Positions 20,814-31,025 of a DNA stretch of 54,210 nt are shown here, in pieces. The position numbers and the translations under genes were made by a program. The notes beneath the pieces were generated by a model. That model did not search any database, was not told the origin of the DNA, and saw only the letters and a list, made by a program, of their open reading frames with translations. Within the stretch, counting starts at the first letter, position 1. Each line of letters begins with the position of its first letter. Source of the DNA: Rhizobacter sp. (GTDB lineage: Bacteria > Pseudomonadota > Gammaproteobacteria > Burkholderiales > Burkholderiaceae_C); NCBI GenBank assembly GCA_025350965.1, contig JANXWV010000020.1, positions 1 to 54,210 on the forward strand. Direction: 5' to 3'.

Positions 20814-21427
20814 CACTGCGCACATCGGCGCTGCGCATCGGCCTGACGGGCGGCATCGGAAGCGGCAAAAGCACGGTCGCCGCGCTGCTGGCCGAACACG
20901 GTGCAGCCATCGTCGACAGCGATGCCATCGCGCGCCGCCTGACGCTGCCAGGCGGCGGGGCGATCGAGCCGATCCGAGCGGCGTTCGGCATGGCCTACAT
21001 CCACCCCGATGGCGCACTCGACCGAACGCGCATGCGCGAACTTGCATTCAACGATCCCGGCGCTAAGCAGCGTCTCGAAGCCATTCTTCACCCGCTGATC
21101 GGCCAGGAAACCGAAGCTCAAGCGCTGGGCTCGGCAGAGCCCGTCATCGTGTTTGACGTACCGCTGCTGGTCGAGTCGGGCCGCTGGCGCGTGCGGGTCG
21201 ACAAGGTGCTCGTGATCGATTGCCTGGAGGCCACACAAATGCAACGTGTGACAGCACGATCGGGCTGGTCGCTAGAGGCTGTGCGAGCAGTCATGGCCTC
21301 ACAGGCGTCGCGTGCATCAAGGCGTGCGGCGGCCGACGCGGTGATCTTCAACGACGGCGTCACGCTCGACCACCTCGGTGCGGACGTGAGCCGTCTCTGG
21401 ACTTGGTGGAAGCCTGGCAACCCCTGA
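20795..21427 (+). CDS. coaE: Dephospho-CoA kinase
   Basis: This enzyme phosphorylates the 3'-hydroxyl of dephospho-CoA, the final step of CoA synthesis. The 210-residue protein has the P-loop GGIGSGKST at 19-27, the substrate segment VDSDAIARRLT and the FDVPLLVESG block. The start is uncertain. GTG 20795 overlaps pilD by 19 bp, and TTG 20810 would give a four-base TTGA overlap like that of grxD/ubiX. The pilD-coaE-zapD-yacG order is conserved across beta- and gammaproteobacteria. Confidence 0.94.
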   Translation: MAPDSLTLRTSALRIGLTGGIGSGKSTVAALLAEHGAAIVDSDAIARRLTLPGGGAIEPIRAAFGMAYIHPDGALDRTRMRELAFNDPGAKQRLEAILHPLIGQETEAQALGSAEPVIVFDVPLLVESGRWRVRVDKVLVIDCLEATQMQRVTARSGWSLEAVRAVMASQASRASRRAAADAVIFNDGVTLDHLGADVSRLWTWWKPGNP

Positions 21428-21508
21428 TTCACGATCATTGCCCGCGAGCGCTGTGGAACAATTGAATCTCTGCCGCGAGGCTTCGCCAGTGGCCCTGGAA
21501 CGCACGCC

Positions 21509-22264
21509 GTGATCCTGTACGAATACCCCTTCAACGAAAGCATCCGCACGATGCTTCGACTGGAACACTTGTTTGATCGACTGGCGCAGTTGATCGAGCG
21601 CGATGCGCCAGTGGATCACCACTACGCCCTTGCCACGATTTTCGAGGTGATGGACGTGGCCTCGCGCGCCGATCTGAAGTCTGACCTGCTGAAGGAACTC
21701 GACAAACACAAGGTGCTGCTCAACAGCTACCGAGGCAACCCGTCGATTTCAGAGGTGGCTCTCGATGAAGTAGTGGCGCGCATCGACCACGCATTCGGCG
21801 GCTTGAACCAGTTGGCCGGCAAGGCGGGCGCCGCACTCAACAATAACGAGTGGTTGATGAGCATCCGCAGCCGCATCAGCATTCCAGGGGGCACGTGCGA
21901 GTTCGACCTGCCGGCCTACTACGCGTGGCAGCACTGGAGCCCGCAGCGCCGCCGTGCTGACCTGCTGCAGTGGGTGGGCTCATTGATGCCATTGGCCGAG
22001 GCACTTCAAGTGCTGCTGGGCCTGCTGCGTGAGTCGGGCGCACCGCACGCGGTGGTCGCAGCCGGTGGGCAATACCAGCAGAGCCTCACGCAAGGCCGCG
22101 TGTACCAGTTGCTGCGGGTCCGGCTTGCCGCAGACGAAGAACTGGTTCCCGAGATCAGCGGGCATCGGCTGATGGTGTCGGTGAGAATGATGCGGCAGGA
22201 CGCAGAAGGCCGCCTCAAGCCCAATCCTGCCGACGTTCCGTTCGAATTGACGCTCTGCTCGTGA
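21509..22264 (+). CDS. zapD: Cell division protein ZapD
   Basis: ZapD crosslinks FtsZ filaments and stabilises the Z ring. The 251-residue protein begins MILYEYPFNESIRTMLRLEHLF, the diagnostic family opening, and continues with NPSISEVAL, a helical middle domain and the C-terminal beta domain ending VPFELTLCS. Translation starts at GTG 21509, 81 bp after coaE. The stop overlaps the yacG start (GTGA), so the two are coupled. Confidence 0.95.
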   Translation: MILYEYPFNESIRTMLRLEHLFDRLAQLIERDAPVDHHYALATIFEVMDVASRADLKSDLLKELDKHKVLLNSYRGNPSISEVALDEVVARIDHAFGGLNQLAGKAGAALNNNEWLMSIRSRISIPGGTCEFDLPAYYAWQHWSPQRRRADLLQWVGSLMPLAEALQVLLGLLRESGAPHAVVAAGGQYQQSLTQGRVYQLLRVRLAADEELVPEISGHRLMVSVRMMRQDAEGRLKPNPADVPFELTLCS

Positions 22265-22479
22265 ATCCAGGCTCAACCCCAGCGGCGCGCGTGATCCGCT
22301 GCCCTGGCTGCGGCAACCCGAGCATGTACGTTTCGAGCAATCTGTTCCGGCCGTTCTGCAGCGCGCGCTGCAAGAACAGCGACTTCGGCGCTTGGGCCAG
22401 CGAGAGCTACAGCGTCGATGCCGACAAGCCGCTGCCCGACCCGGACGTTGACCCTGAGACCGGCCCGCAGCCCGGCTGA
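22261..22479 (+). CDS. yacG: DNA gyrase inhibitor/zinc-binding protein YacG
   Basis: A 72-residue zinc-ribbon protein reported in E. coli to bind and inhibit GyrB. Its four zinc ligands are in RCPGCGNPS and FCSARCKNSD, giving the CxxC...CxxxC pattern. The C-terminal part is acidic (DKPLPDPDVDPETG). It begins at GTG within the zapD stop, and its end is only 3 bp from the convergent HAD gene. Confidence 0.93.
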   Translation: MNPGSTPAARVIRCPGCGNPSMYVSSNLFRPFCSARCKNSDFGAWASESYSVDADKPLPDPDVDPETGPQPG

Positions 22480-22482
22480 AGC

Positions 22483-23082
22483 TCAGCGCGCGATCCAGTG
22501 ATCGGCGAAGGCTGCAAGGTCCTGGTGAACCGACTTCGCCAGCGCCAGGTCGGCACCCACATTGGGGCTGCCGTTCGGCGCCCGAAGTATGAGCGCGGTG
22601 TGAACATCGTCGGGAACGCCGCGCATGTAGGCGGCGTAGTCGTCGACGAACGCGACCGGGCGCAGGTGCTCGATGGTGTCTGCCTTCGGACTGCGCGAGC
22701 CCTCTGCGTTGCCCGTCGCGATCACGCGTTCGATCGGGAAGCCCAAGTCACGAAGATTGCGCAGGCGCGCTGCCTCGAACTCAAGGTCGAGCGCTGATAC
22801 GCAGACGAGGTCGAAACCGGCTGCGCGCAGCCGACGGCAGGCATTGACCGCACCGGCAATGGCCGGCACGGTCGCCCAGAACTGCTCGTCGAACGCGGCA
22901 CGGAAACGCTCGCGATGGGCGGCGTCGAGCCGCTCAACTTGCCAGCGATCCATCGGCCAGTAAGCCTGCGGGTCACGCTCAGCCGGCGCGTGGCCGAACG
23001 CGCGCTGCCAGGCGCCGGCATAGCCGAGGTGAAAGTCGAGCAGCACGCCGTCGGCGTCGAGTGCGATCAGGGGTCGGGGCAT
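22483..23082 (-). CDS. HAD-superfamily hydrolase
   Basis: A 199-residue predicted phosphatase of the HAD superfamily. Motif I is LIALDADGVLLDF, with nucleophile Asp9 and acid/base Asp11. Motif II is CVSAL, the motif III Lys is probably in SRSPKADTI, and motif IV is VAFVDDYAAY. The substrate is unknown. The ATG at 23082 starts four residues before motif I. It lies 64 bp downstream of the XRE-type gene in the same direction and could share its transcript. Confidence 0.8.
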   Translation of the reverse strand: MPRPLIALDADGVLLDFHLGYAGAWQRAFGHAPAERDPQAYWPMDRWQVERLDAAHRERFRAAFDEQFWATVPAIAGAVNACRRLRAAGFDLVCVSALDLEFEAARLRNLRDLGFPIERVIATGNAEGSRSPKADTIEHLRPVAFVDDYAAYMRGVPDDVHTALILRAPNGSPNVGADLALAKSVHQDLAAFADHWIAR

Positions 23083-23146
23083 GGAACCACTGTAGCCGCA
23101 GCGCCCGCTGAATGCTGTCGCCTTGCGGACGCTGACACCCAACACT

Positions 23147-23833
23147 TCAGCGCAGGTCACCTTTCCCGGGTGCAACCGTGGGTTCGGCGCGAAACACCAG
23201 CGCGGCCTCGAACGAGGCGCGAACGAACTTGAGTGCGGCGGCAAACTCGGCATCGTTCAATTGCCGTGCAGCGTCGCTCGCGCGGTAGATGTTCGCAAAC
23301 TCGCGTTCGCGCCCGGCCTGCACCGCCAGCCGCCCGAGCCCGAGCGCTTCGAGCGTTTCCCACAACTTGGGGTTGTAGGTTCGGGTGAGCTTCATCACCA
23401 CCGGGATCGGGTCATTGCGGCCCAGCACGCCGGCAAGCCGCAAGATCACTTCGAACGGCAGGCCGACCCTGCCGCCTTCCACATCTTCGAGCAGCGACAA
23501 GTCCTCCAGATTGATGGCCTTGCCGATGTCGGTCAGCGTCAATCCTGCAGATTCGCGCAGGCTTCGAAACACGCTCTCTGCCTTCTTCACCGCCGCCTTG
23601 TGCGACGGCTTGGTGAGCCGCGAACTGGCCACGCGAAACGAGAGGTCGGCCGCTGTGTTGGCGATGCCGAGCACGAAGTCGGCCCACGACCGCACGTCGC
23701 GCGCGAGGCTGATCAGCCCTTTGTCGCTACCGGCCTTGGGTGCCGCACCGGCGCCGACGAGCGGCGCCACGGCTGTCGCGACGCTGCCAGCGGTCTTGCG
23801 CTGCGGCGTACGCTTCTTGGTGGAAGTCACCAT
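23147..23833 (-). CDS. XRE-like helix-turn-helix protein, unknown function
   Basis: A 228-residue predicted DNA-binding protein. Residues 1-36 are a Lys/Ala/Thr-rich, probably disordered tail. Residues 40-85 look helical. Residues 89-138 fit a Cro/CI-type HTH (FRSLRESAGLTLTDIGKA, then VGLPFEVILRLAGVLG). The remaining 90 residues form a helical C-terminal domain that I do not recognise. The ATG at 23833 has a good ribosome site (GAGGGA). It is transcribed away from groES, with 304 bp between the starts. Target and signal are unknown. Confidence 0.7.
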   Translation of the reverse strand: MVTSTKKRTPQRKTAGSVATAVAPLVGAGAAPKAGSDKGLISLARDVRSWADFVLGIANTAADLSFRVASSRLTKPSHKAAVKKAESVFRSLRESAGLTLTDIGKAINLEDLSLLEDVEGGRVGLPFEVILRLAGVLGRNDPIPVVMKLTRTYNPKLWETLEALGLGRLAVQAGREREFANIYRASDAARQLNDAEFAAALKFVRASFEAALVFRAEPTVAPGKGDLR

Positions 23834-23967
23834 TCGTGATCCCTCATTGATCGGCTCCTTCCTGTCTGGCCCTGGCGCGCGGCAATCCCGTTGGACTATC
23901 GCGTGCCCTCCACACAGCAAGATTCGGGGTTTGCCCGCGGGGCATGCGCAGCGCCAGTCGGCGCGCT

Positions 23968-23996
23968 CTTGCAACTTCAACTTCCGCCCCTATAAT
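23968..23996 (+). promoter_or_regulatory. Overlapping sigma-32 and sigma-70 promoters of groESL
   Basis: CTTGCAA (23968-23974), a 12-bp spacer and CCCCTATAA (23987-23995) resemble the heat-shock promoter consensus. A perfect housekeeping -10, TATAAT (23991-23996), overlaps it, with TTGCAA as a 4-of-6 -35 at 16-bp spacing. The placement just before the CIRCE operator supports use by groESL. Confidence 0.65.
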
Positions 23997-24003
23997 TCTT
24001 TCG

Positions 24004-24030
24004 CTAGCACTCACATCTGTTGAGTGCTGA
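24004..24030 (+). promoter_or_regulatory. CIRCE operator (HrcA binding site)
   Basis: The inverted repeat CTAGCACTC-N9-GAGTGCTGA matches the consensus TTAGCACTC-N9-GAGTGCTAA at 16 of 18 positions. It lies just downstream of the predicted start point, where bound HrcA would block groESL transcription. hrcA itself is not in the window. Confidence 0.9.
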
Positions 24031-24137
24031 CAGCGCCCAGCAAGCCGCAACCGGCCGATGCGCTTCAAGCGACCATGCGCACGAACTGCGCCGGTTGCGC
24101 CACCAACACTGTTCTTCAGTCCCTCCTAGGAGATGCT

Positions 24138-24431
24138 ATGAAACTTCGTCCTTTGCATGATCGCGTGATCGTCAAGCGCCTTGAGCAAGAAACCAAGACC
24201 GCCTCCGGCATCGTCATTCCCGACAACGCCGCAGAGAAGCCCGACCAGGGTGAAGTTCTGGCCGTCGGTCCGGGCAAGCGCAGCGACAAGACGGGTGACT
24301 TCGTCGTTCTGAACATCAAGGTCGGTGACCGCGTTCTTTTCGGCAAGTACAGCGGCCAGACCGTCAAGGTCGACGGCGATGAACTGCTCGTGATGAAGGA
24401 AGAGGACCTGTTCGCTGTCGTTGAGAAGTAA
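24138..24431 (+). CDS. groES: Co-chaperonin GroES
   Basis: The 97-residue heptameric lid of the GroEL folding chamber. It begins [18 protein letters not shown] and contains the mobile loop ([18 protein letters not shown]) that contacts GroEL. The end [16 protein letters not shown] is typical. The ATG at 24138 follows a strong AGGAG. The leader from CIRCE to the start codon is about 107 nt. It is 52 bp upstream of groL in the standard operon, controlled by the promoter/CIRCE set described separately. Confidence 0.98.
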   Translation: MKLRPLHDRVIVKRLEQETKTASGIVIPDNAAEKPDQGEVLAVGPGKRSDKTGDFVVLNIKVGDRVLFGKYSGQTVKVDGDELLVMKEEDLFAVVEK

Positions 24432-24453
24432 TCTTTTCACACGCACGACCTGA

Positions 24454-26139
<1,686 letters not shown>

Positions 26140-26175
26140 TGCCTGCGGTGCGGCCCTCCCCGCCGCGCTGAGTTC

Positions 26176-26216
26176 CATGACCGTCGAGCGCCGATCACCG
26201 GCGCTTGATGGTCATG
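26176..26216 (+). other. Long hairpin in the groL 3' untranslated region
   Basis: An 18-bp stem (26176-26193 pairing with 26199-26216, including two G-U pairs) closes a 5-nt loop. No U-run follows, so it is not itself a terminator. It stands 4 nt before the groL terminator. A role in 3'-end stability, or in a 3'-derived RNA, is possible but unproven. Confidence 0.7.
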
Positions 26217-26220
26217 ATCC

Positions 26221-26247
26221 AAAGAGCCACCTTCGGGTGGCTCTTTT
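26221..26247 (+). terminator. Intrinsic terminator of groESL
   Basis: An 11-bp perfect stem (26221-26231 with 26236-26246) capped by the very stable TTCG tetraloop and ending in TTTT. It lies 81 bp after the groL stop. Confidence 0.92.
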
Positions 26248-26319
26248 CATTGGCATGGTCAGCAACACCGCACAGCAGGCCGGCACTCGATAATCAGACT
26301 TTGCCAAGGAGCGTTTCCG

Positions 26320-28491
26320 ATGCCAACCGCGCCAGTGCTGCAGCGCTTCGTTGACGACGAACTTGCCCGCGCGCCTGCCATCGTCGAGCGCACGCTGGCC
26401 GGCGCGATGCAGTTGCTGCGCGATTCGAAAGACAGCGCCCTGAGCCCGAACGAGCGCAACCATCACTTCGAGCTGGTAGACGGTTTGCAGCGCCATGCCG
26501 CAGCCTTCCAGCGCGCGTTCATCGAGACCCTGAACGGCCAAGTCGCGCAGGCACTGCAGGAACAGCAAGGAACCCTTGCCGTCGATGTTCCAGGATCGTC
26601 TGCCGGCCTGGAACTGATGGATGAGTTGCGAGTCGAGGTCGACATCGAAATCTCGCGTGCAATGCAATTGATCGACACCACTGCCGAATGGGAATTGCGC
26701 GAGTTGCAAACATTCACGTCGACGCTGATCGGGCAGCACCACGTCAGCGCCGAATCGAACCCGTTTCGGCCGCTGGCGTACGCCACGGCGCTCTGGCAGG
26801 CGGCGTGCGTGGTCACTGCCGTTCCGGTGCAGCGTGCGACGCTGCTGCGCGTGTGCGCTGGCGTGACTGCCGGACTGCTGAAGAACGCATGGGCGGCGGC
26901 TTGCACCCGGCTCGAATCACAAGGGGTCCAACCCGGCATCTACCGCACGGTACTGCTCACGCCTGCCGCTGCCGTCGGCCGCAGCCCGGCATTGGCCGAT
27001 GCCAGCAAGCCCGGCGCTTTGACGAGCCTGCTTTCCCGCATGCCGGGTGGGGTTGCCGAATTGCGACTGGGCATCGGCGGCAGCGGCGCGGTGGCCGGCA
27101 CGGGTGGGATCGGCCCCACCCTGACAGCTGCCCACACGGCCGAATTCGAACAGGCACTGGCCCGGCTCGAGGAGTTGCTGGTTCAACTGCCCGCATCTGC
27201 GCCGCCTTCAGCCGACGCCGGGCTGCCACCAAAACGGCTGGCTGTGTTCCGAGCTGCGCTGGTGGCCAGTGCGGGCACCCCGGTCGAGCGGCAAACCATC
27301 GAGCTGCTGTCGCGAATCTTCGATGCGATGCTGGCAGACCTGCGGGTGCAGCCCTCCTTTCAAGCGGTGTTGGCACGCATGCAGGCGTCTGCGTTGCGGG
27401 TGGCGCTGCGCGAGCCGGCAATGCTGGCGTCGCACCAGCACGCCGTGTGGCTGCTGTTCGACCGCATCGGCGAAGTCAGCGCCGGCCATCCTCGGCCGGG
27501 CGACACGCGCGGCGCCGCAGTGCTGTCGTGCTGTCACGCGCTGGCCGAGGAACTTGCCCGCGCGGCCGTACCCGACAGTGCGCTCTACCGGCGCGCGTTG
27601 AGCCGGCTCGACCTGTTCATCGCGGAGCAAGTGATGGCGCAACTCCGCGACGCCGAAGCCACGGTGGCCGCTTTGCGCCTGGCTGAAAAGCGCGAGATCA
27701 TGGAACAGCACCTGTCCCGGCGGCTCGTCGACCAGATGGTGCCGCTGCGCACCAGCCCGGGCATACGCCGCTTCATCACACGCGCATGGGCCAAGGTGAT
27801 GGCTGAAGCCATCTTGCTGCGTGGTGAAGACGACGAAACCACCCGCGGCTATATCAAGCTCGTCGACCAGTTGCTATGGAGCGTGCAGTTGCCCGACCAT
27901 CCGCAGAGCCGGCAACGCTTGGTGAGTCTGCTGCCGGGCATGTTGCAGCGCCTTCGCTCAGGCATGGCGTCGGTCGGCCTGCCGGCGGCCGAGCAAGAGG
28001 CCGTGATGAACGAGCTGATGACGGTGCACACCGAAGCGCTGCGCCCCGGCGCTCGGGGCGCAGCAGGGCTGTCCGCCGAAGACATCGTGCAGCGTATGCG
28101 CGACGAAGTGCTGCCCGAAACCACGGGCCCGATGGCCTTCAGCGATTCGGTGATCGACCTGTCGTCACTCGACACCGTGCCCGCCGATGTGATGCAGGCT
28201 GACTCCACGACGACGCAGACCGATGACCCGGGCAGACGCGTCGAAACCCTGCGTTCGGCGCAGCGGCTGCGCCTGTTTGTGCACGGCCGCTGGGCCCACG
28301 TGCAACTGCTGTGGCGCAGCGATCAATCACTGTTCTTCCTGTTCGCCGGAGAGCGCCCCACGCACACGCATTCGATCACGCGGCGCGCCCTCGAACGCCT
28401 GGCCACGGCGGGCCTGATGCTGCCACTGGAATCGCGCACCCTGGTGCAGCGTGCACTCGACAGCCTGATTCGCGAGCAAGCCCGCGCCTAG
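26320..28491 (+). CDS. DUF1631 family protein
   Basis: A 723-residue cytoplasmic protein with no signal peptide or membrane segment. Blocks that identify DUF1631 are the N-terminal helical region, ESNPFRPLAYATALWQA, the middle TSPGIRRFITRAWAKVMAEA, and the C-terminal small beta domain (about 645-720) with LFVHGRWAHVQLLWRS and SLFFLFAGERP. That last domain resembles a PilZ-like barrel, but I cannot see an RxxxR c-di-GMP motif. A ribosome site AAGGAG precedes the ATG. The gene is monocistronic, after the groL terminator, and its function is unknown. Confidence 0.8.
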   Translation: MPTAPVLQRFVDDELARAPAIVERTLAGAMQLLRDSKDSALSPNERNHHFELVDGLQRHAAAFQRAFIETLNGQVAQALQEQQGTLAVDVPGSSAGLELMDELRVEVDIEISRAMQLIDTTAEWELRELQTFTSTLIGQHHVSAESNPFRPLAYATALWQAACVVTAVPVQRATLLRVCAGVTAGLLKNAWAAACTRLESQGVQPGIYRTVLLTPAAAVGRSPALADASKPGALTSLLSRMPGGVAELRLGIGGSGAVAGTGGIGPTLTAAHTAEFEQALARLEELLVQLPASAPPSADAGLPPKRLAVFRAALVASAGTPVERQTIELLSRIFDAMLADLRVQPSFQAVLARMQASALRVALREPAMLASHQHAVWLLFDRIGEVSAGHPRPGDTRGAAVLSCCHALAEELARAAVPDSALYRRALSRLDLFIAEQVMAQLRDAEATVAALRLAEKREIMEQHLSRRLVDQMVPLRTSPGIRRFITRAWAKVMAEAILLRGEDDETTRGYIKLVDQLLWSVQLPDHPQSRQRLVSLLPGMLQRLRSGMASVGLPAAEQEAVMNELMTVHTEALRPGARGAAGLSAEDIVQRMRDEVLPETTGPMAFSDSVIDLSSLDTVPADVMQADSTTTQTDDPGRRVETLRSAQRLRLFVHGRWAHVQLLWRSDQSLFFLFAGERPTHTHSITRRALERLATAGLMLPLESRTLVQRALDSLIREQARA

Positions 28492-28504
28492 TGGCGCCCT
28501 GCGG

Positions 28505-29416
28505 TCAGGCGCCGAGTTCGCGCTCGATCTCGCGCGCGATCAGCTGTGGCCTCTCGTGCACGATCCAGTGGGTGGCACCGGGAACGCGAACCAGCCGCAG
28601 CGCGGGCACGAACTCATCAAGACCATCGACCAGAGCCGGCGGCAGCGCGATATCGTCCTCGGCCCAGACCACCAGCGTGGGCACCTTCACCCTGACGAAC
28701 TCCGGTGTGAAATGGATCTGCATCACAGCCGAATCGCGTGCAGTGGGCGGGCGCAGCGGCGACGCGCGGTAGTAGTTGCAGCCACCCGTCAGACCCGCGC
28801 TCCAGACGGCCCGATATCGATCGCGCACGGCATCGGTGAGCCAGCCGCCGCCTTCGCGCGCAGCGTCACCTGCACCCATGTTGGTGAACATGGGCCACAG
28901 GCGGGCAAAGTCGTTCTCGGCCAGCAAGGCCTCGGCGTCGGGCCGGCAAAGGAAGTTCATGTAGGCGCTGGCGGCCTGCTGATGCGGGCTGTGTTGCAGC
29001 TCGCGCAGGAAGGTCGCCGGGTGGGGGGAGTTGATGATCACCAGGCGGCTGAGCATCACAGGGTGCTGGGCTGCATAAGTCCACGCCACCGCACCACCCC
29101 AATCGTGCGCGATCAACGCGGCGACAGGGTTCGACTCGCTTGCGCCGAGTTGCCACAGCAGCGCGTCGAGATCGGCCAGCAGGTGTTTGACGCGGTACGC
29201 CTCCGGCGCAGCGGGCGCGGTCGACTGCTCGAAGCCGCGCAGGTTCGGCGCCACACACCGATAGCGGCTGCCGAAGTGTTCGAGCATTCCATCCCACACA
29301 AAAGCGGCCTCGGGGAAGCCGTGCAGGAACACCAGCAACGGTGCACCGACCGGCCCCGAGGCACGGCAACTCAGCGTGATGCCGTGCGGCAGCACAGCTT
29401 GAAAGGTCTCGATCAT
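28505..29416 (-). CDS. Alpha/beta hydrolase, epoxide-hydrolase-like
   Basis: A 303-residue alpha/beta-hydrolase. The oxyanion motif HGFPE is at 32-36, the nucleophile elbow AHDWGG carries Asp105, and the catalytic His lies in GATHWIVHERP near the end. An aspartate nucleophile with HGFPE is the pattern of soluble epoxide hydrolases and haloacetate dehalogenases rather than esterases. A cap domain spans about 130-215. The substrate is not determined. It has no signal peptide and stands alone, convergent with the DUF1631 gene. Confidence 0.82.
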   Translation of the reverse strand: MIETFQAVLPHGITLSCRASGPVGAPLLVFLHGFPEAAFVWDGMLEHFGSRYRCVAPNLRGFEQSTAPAAPEAYRVKHLLADLDALLWQLGASESNPVAALIAHDWGGAVAWTYAAQHPVMLSRLVIINSPHPATFLRELQHSPHQQAASAYMNFLCRPDAEALLAENDFARLWPMFTNMGAGDAAREGGGWLTDAVRDRYRAVWSAGLTGGCNYYRASPLRPPTARDSAVMQIHFTPEFVRVKVPTLVVWAEDDIALPPALVDGLDEFVPALRLVRVPGATHWIVHERPQLIAREIERELGA

Positions 29417-29499
29417 CGATCAGCTCCGGTAGGCGGTCAGTATCTCGCCGCACGCCCCGCCAGCGCGTCACTGGCAGGACAACGCGATCCACCTGGCAC

Positions 29500-30201
29500 T
29501 CAGCCGGGCACCCAGCTGCGCAACAACGTTGCGGCATCTTCGATGCCCACCTTCTTCAACGCCGAGAACAGCGTGATGCCGACGTCGGCCTGCGGCGTCG
29601 CCAGTTCGCCGAGCACGGCCTGTGCAGTCGCGAGCGCAGCAGTGGATTCGCTGCGGTTGAGCTTGTCGGACTTGGTCAGCAACACCAGCAGCTTCACCGA
29701 ACCATTGCTCACCCGAGGCGACAAGAACCCCATGAGTTGGCGGTCGAGGTCGGTGAATCCCAGGCGCGAATCGACCATCAACACCACGCCCACGAGACTG
29801 CGCCGCACGTTGAGATAGTCGGCCATCACGCGCTGCCAGCGCAGCTTGGCCCCCCGTTCGACCGCAGCGTAGCCGTAACCCGGCAGGTCGGCAAACAGCG
29901 CATTGGCGGCCAGCTTGGGGCCGAGCTCGAACAGGTTGATGTGTTGCGTGCGCCCAGGCGTCTTCGACGCAAACGCCAGCCGATGTTGCTGTGTCAAGCG
30001 GTTGATCGCGGTCGACTTGCCAGCGTTCGAGCGGCCCACGAAAGCAATCTCGGGCAGCTCGGTCTGGGGCAGCTGGTCGAGCTGGCTGGCGGTGGTCAGG
30101 AAGCGGGCCGTGTGCGCCCAGGCCATCGCCCGCTTGGCGGCAGCAGCGGCGTCGGGCTCTGCCGGCACATTGGTCGCGGGGGGGTTGTTTTGCTCGGCCA
30201 T
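29500..30201 (-). CDS. engB: Ribosome biogenesis GTP-binding protein EngB/YsxC
   Basis: An essential GTPase for 50S subunit assembly. The 233-residue protein has the P-loop FVGRSNAGKST, the G2 region with KTPGRTQHINLF, G3 DLPGYGYA and G4 TKSDK, in order. About 25 residues at the N-terminus are Ala/Pro-rich and variable. The ATG at 30201 is followed on the other strand, 60 bp away, by the divergent cytochrome c4 gene, a pairing common in betaproteobacteria. Confidence 0.95.
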   Translation of the reverse strand: MAEQNNPPATNVPAEPDAAAAAKRAMAWAHTARFLTTASQLDQLPQTELPEIAFVGRSNAGKSTAINRLTQQHRLAFASKTPGRTQHINLFELGPKLAANALFADLPGYGYAAVERGAKLRWQRVMADYLNVRRSLVGVVLMVDSRLGFTDLDRQLMGFLSPRVSNGSVKLLVLLTKSDKLNRSESTAALATAQAVLGELATPQADVGITLFSALKKVGIEDAATLLRSWVPG

Positions 30202-30261
30202 CAGGTACCCAAAGCGCTCATTGTAAAATCGCTGGGTTTTGCACGAGAAAATGCCGCCGTC

Positions 30262-30888
30262 ATGAAGCCTTTCGCCCCGCTGTTGCCTTGCCTGCTGCTT
30301 GCAGCCTCACTGTTTTCGGTGCACGCCGAAGAAGCTAAACCAGCGGCCAAGCCGGACCTGGCCAAGGGGCAAGCCACGTCGACCACCGTGTGTGCGGCCT
30401 GCCACACGAACGACGGCTCGCGCGGCAGCCCGGCCAACCCGATTCTGCAAGGCCAGCACCCGGAATACCTGGTCAAGCAGCTGACCGAGTTCAAGGCCGG
30501 CAAGCGCGCCAACGCCATCATGATGGGCATGGCCGCGACGCTGAGCGAAGACGACATGAAAAACGTGGCCGCCTTCTATGCGGGCAAGACCGCAAAGGCC
30601 GGCTTCGCGAAAAACAAGGAACTCGTCACTCTCGGCGAAAAAATCTACCGCGGCGGCATTGCCGACCGCAATGTGCCGGCGTGCGCAGGCTGCCACAGCC
30701 CGACAGGCGCCGGCATTCCTGCGCAGTACCCGCGCCTGGGTGGCCAGCACGCCGACTACACCGAGGCCCAACTGGTGGCGTTCCGCGGTGGCGTGCGCAA
30801 GAACAGCGCGCAAATGACCGGCGTGGCCGCGAAGATGAACGACCGCGAGATCAAGGCGGTGGCCGACTACGTCGCCGGGTTGCACTGA
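30262..30888 (+). CDS. Diheme cytochrome c4
   Basis: A periplasmic electron carrier with two haem c groups, typically delivering electrons to terminal oxidases. The 208-residue protein has a signal peptide (residues 1-22, cut near VHA/E) and two haem motifs, CAACH (C44, C47, H48) and CAGCH (C141, C144, H145). It has a two-domain internal repeat, with candidate Met ligands in each half. The ATG at 30262 gives the signal peptide; upstream in-frame sequence runs into engB and is spurious. TAAAAT at 30224-30229 is a possible -10. Confidence 0.93.
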   Translation: MKPFAPLLPCLLLAASLFSVHAEEAKPAAKPDLAKGQATSTTVCAACHTNDGSRGSPANPILQGQHPEYLVKQLTEFKAGKRANAIMMGMAATLSEDDMKNVAAFYAGKTAKAGFAKNKELVTLGEKIYRGGIADRNVPACAGCHSPTGAGIPAQYPRLGGQHADYTEAQLVAFRGGVRKNSAQMTGVAAKMNDREIKAVADYVAGLH

Positions 30889-31025
30889 ACAGAGCGTTCG
30901 CGCAATCGTTCGCGCTCTGAAGCGCTGGTCGCACCGGCCCTTTGCATTTCCGGCTCTTTTCCGGCGGCGCAAATGTGCGGCGTGCGCTACGCTTTCCAGA
31001 TGCCAACTCGGGGATTTGCATCGCC

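Noticed and set aside
30890..30919. Terminator after cytochrome c4
   Set aside because: CAGAGCG/CGCTCTG can pair, but the loop is long and there is no U-run.
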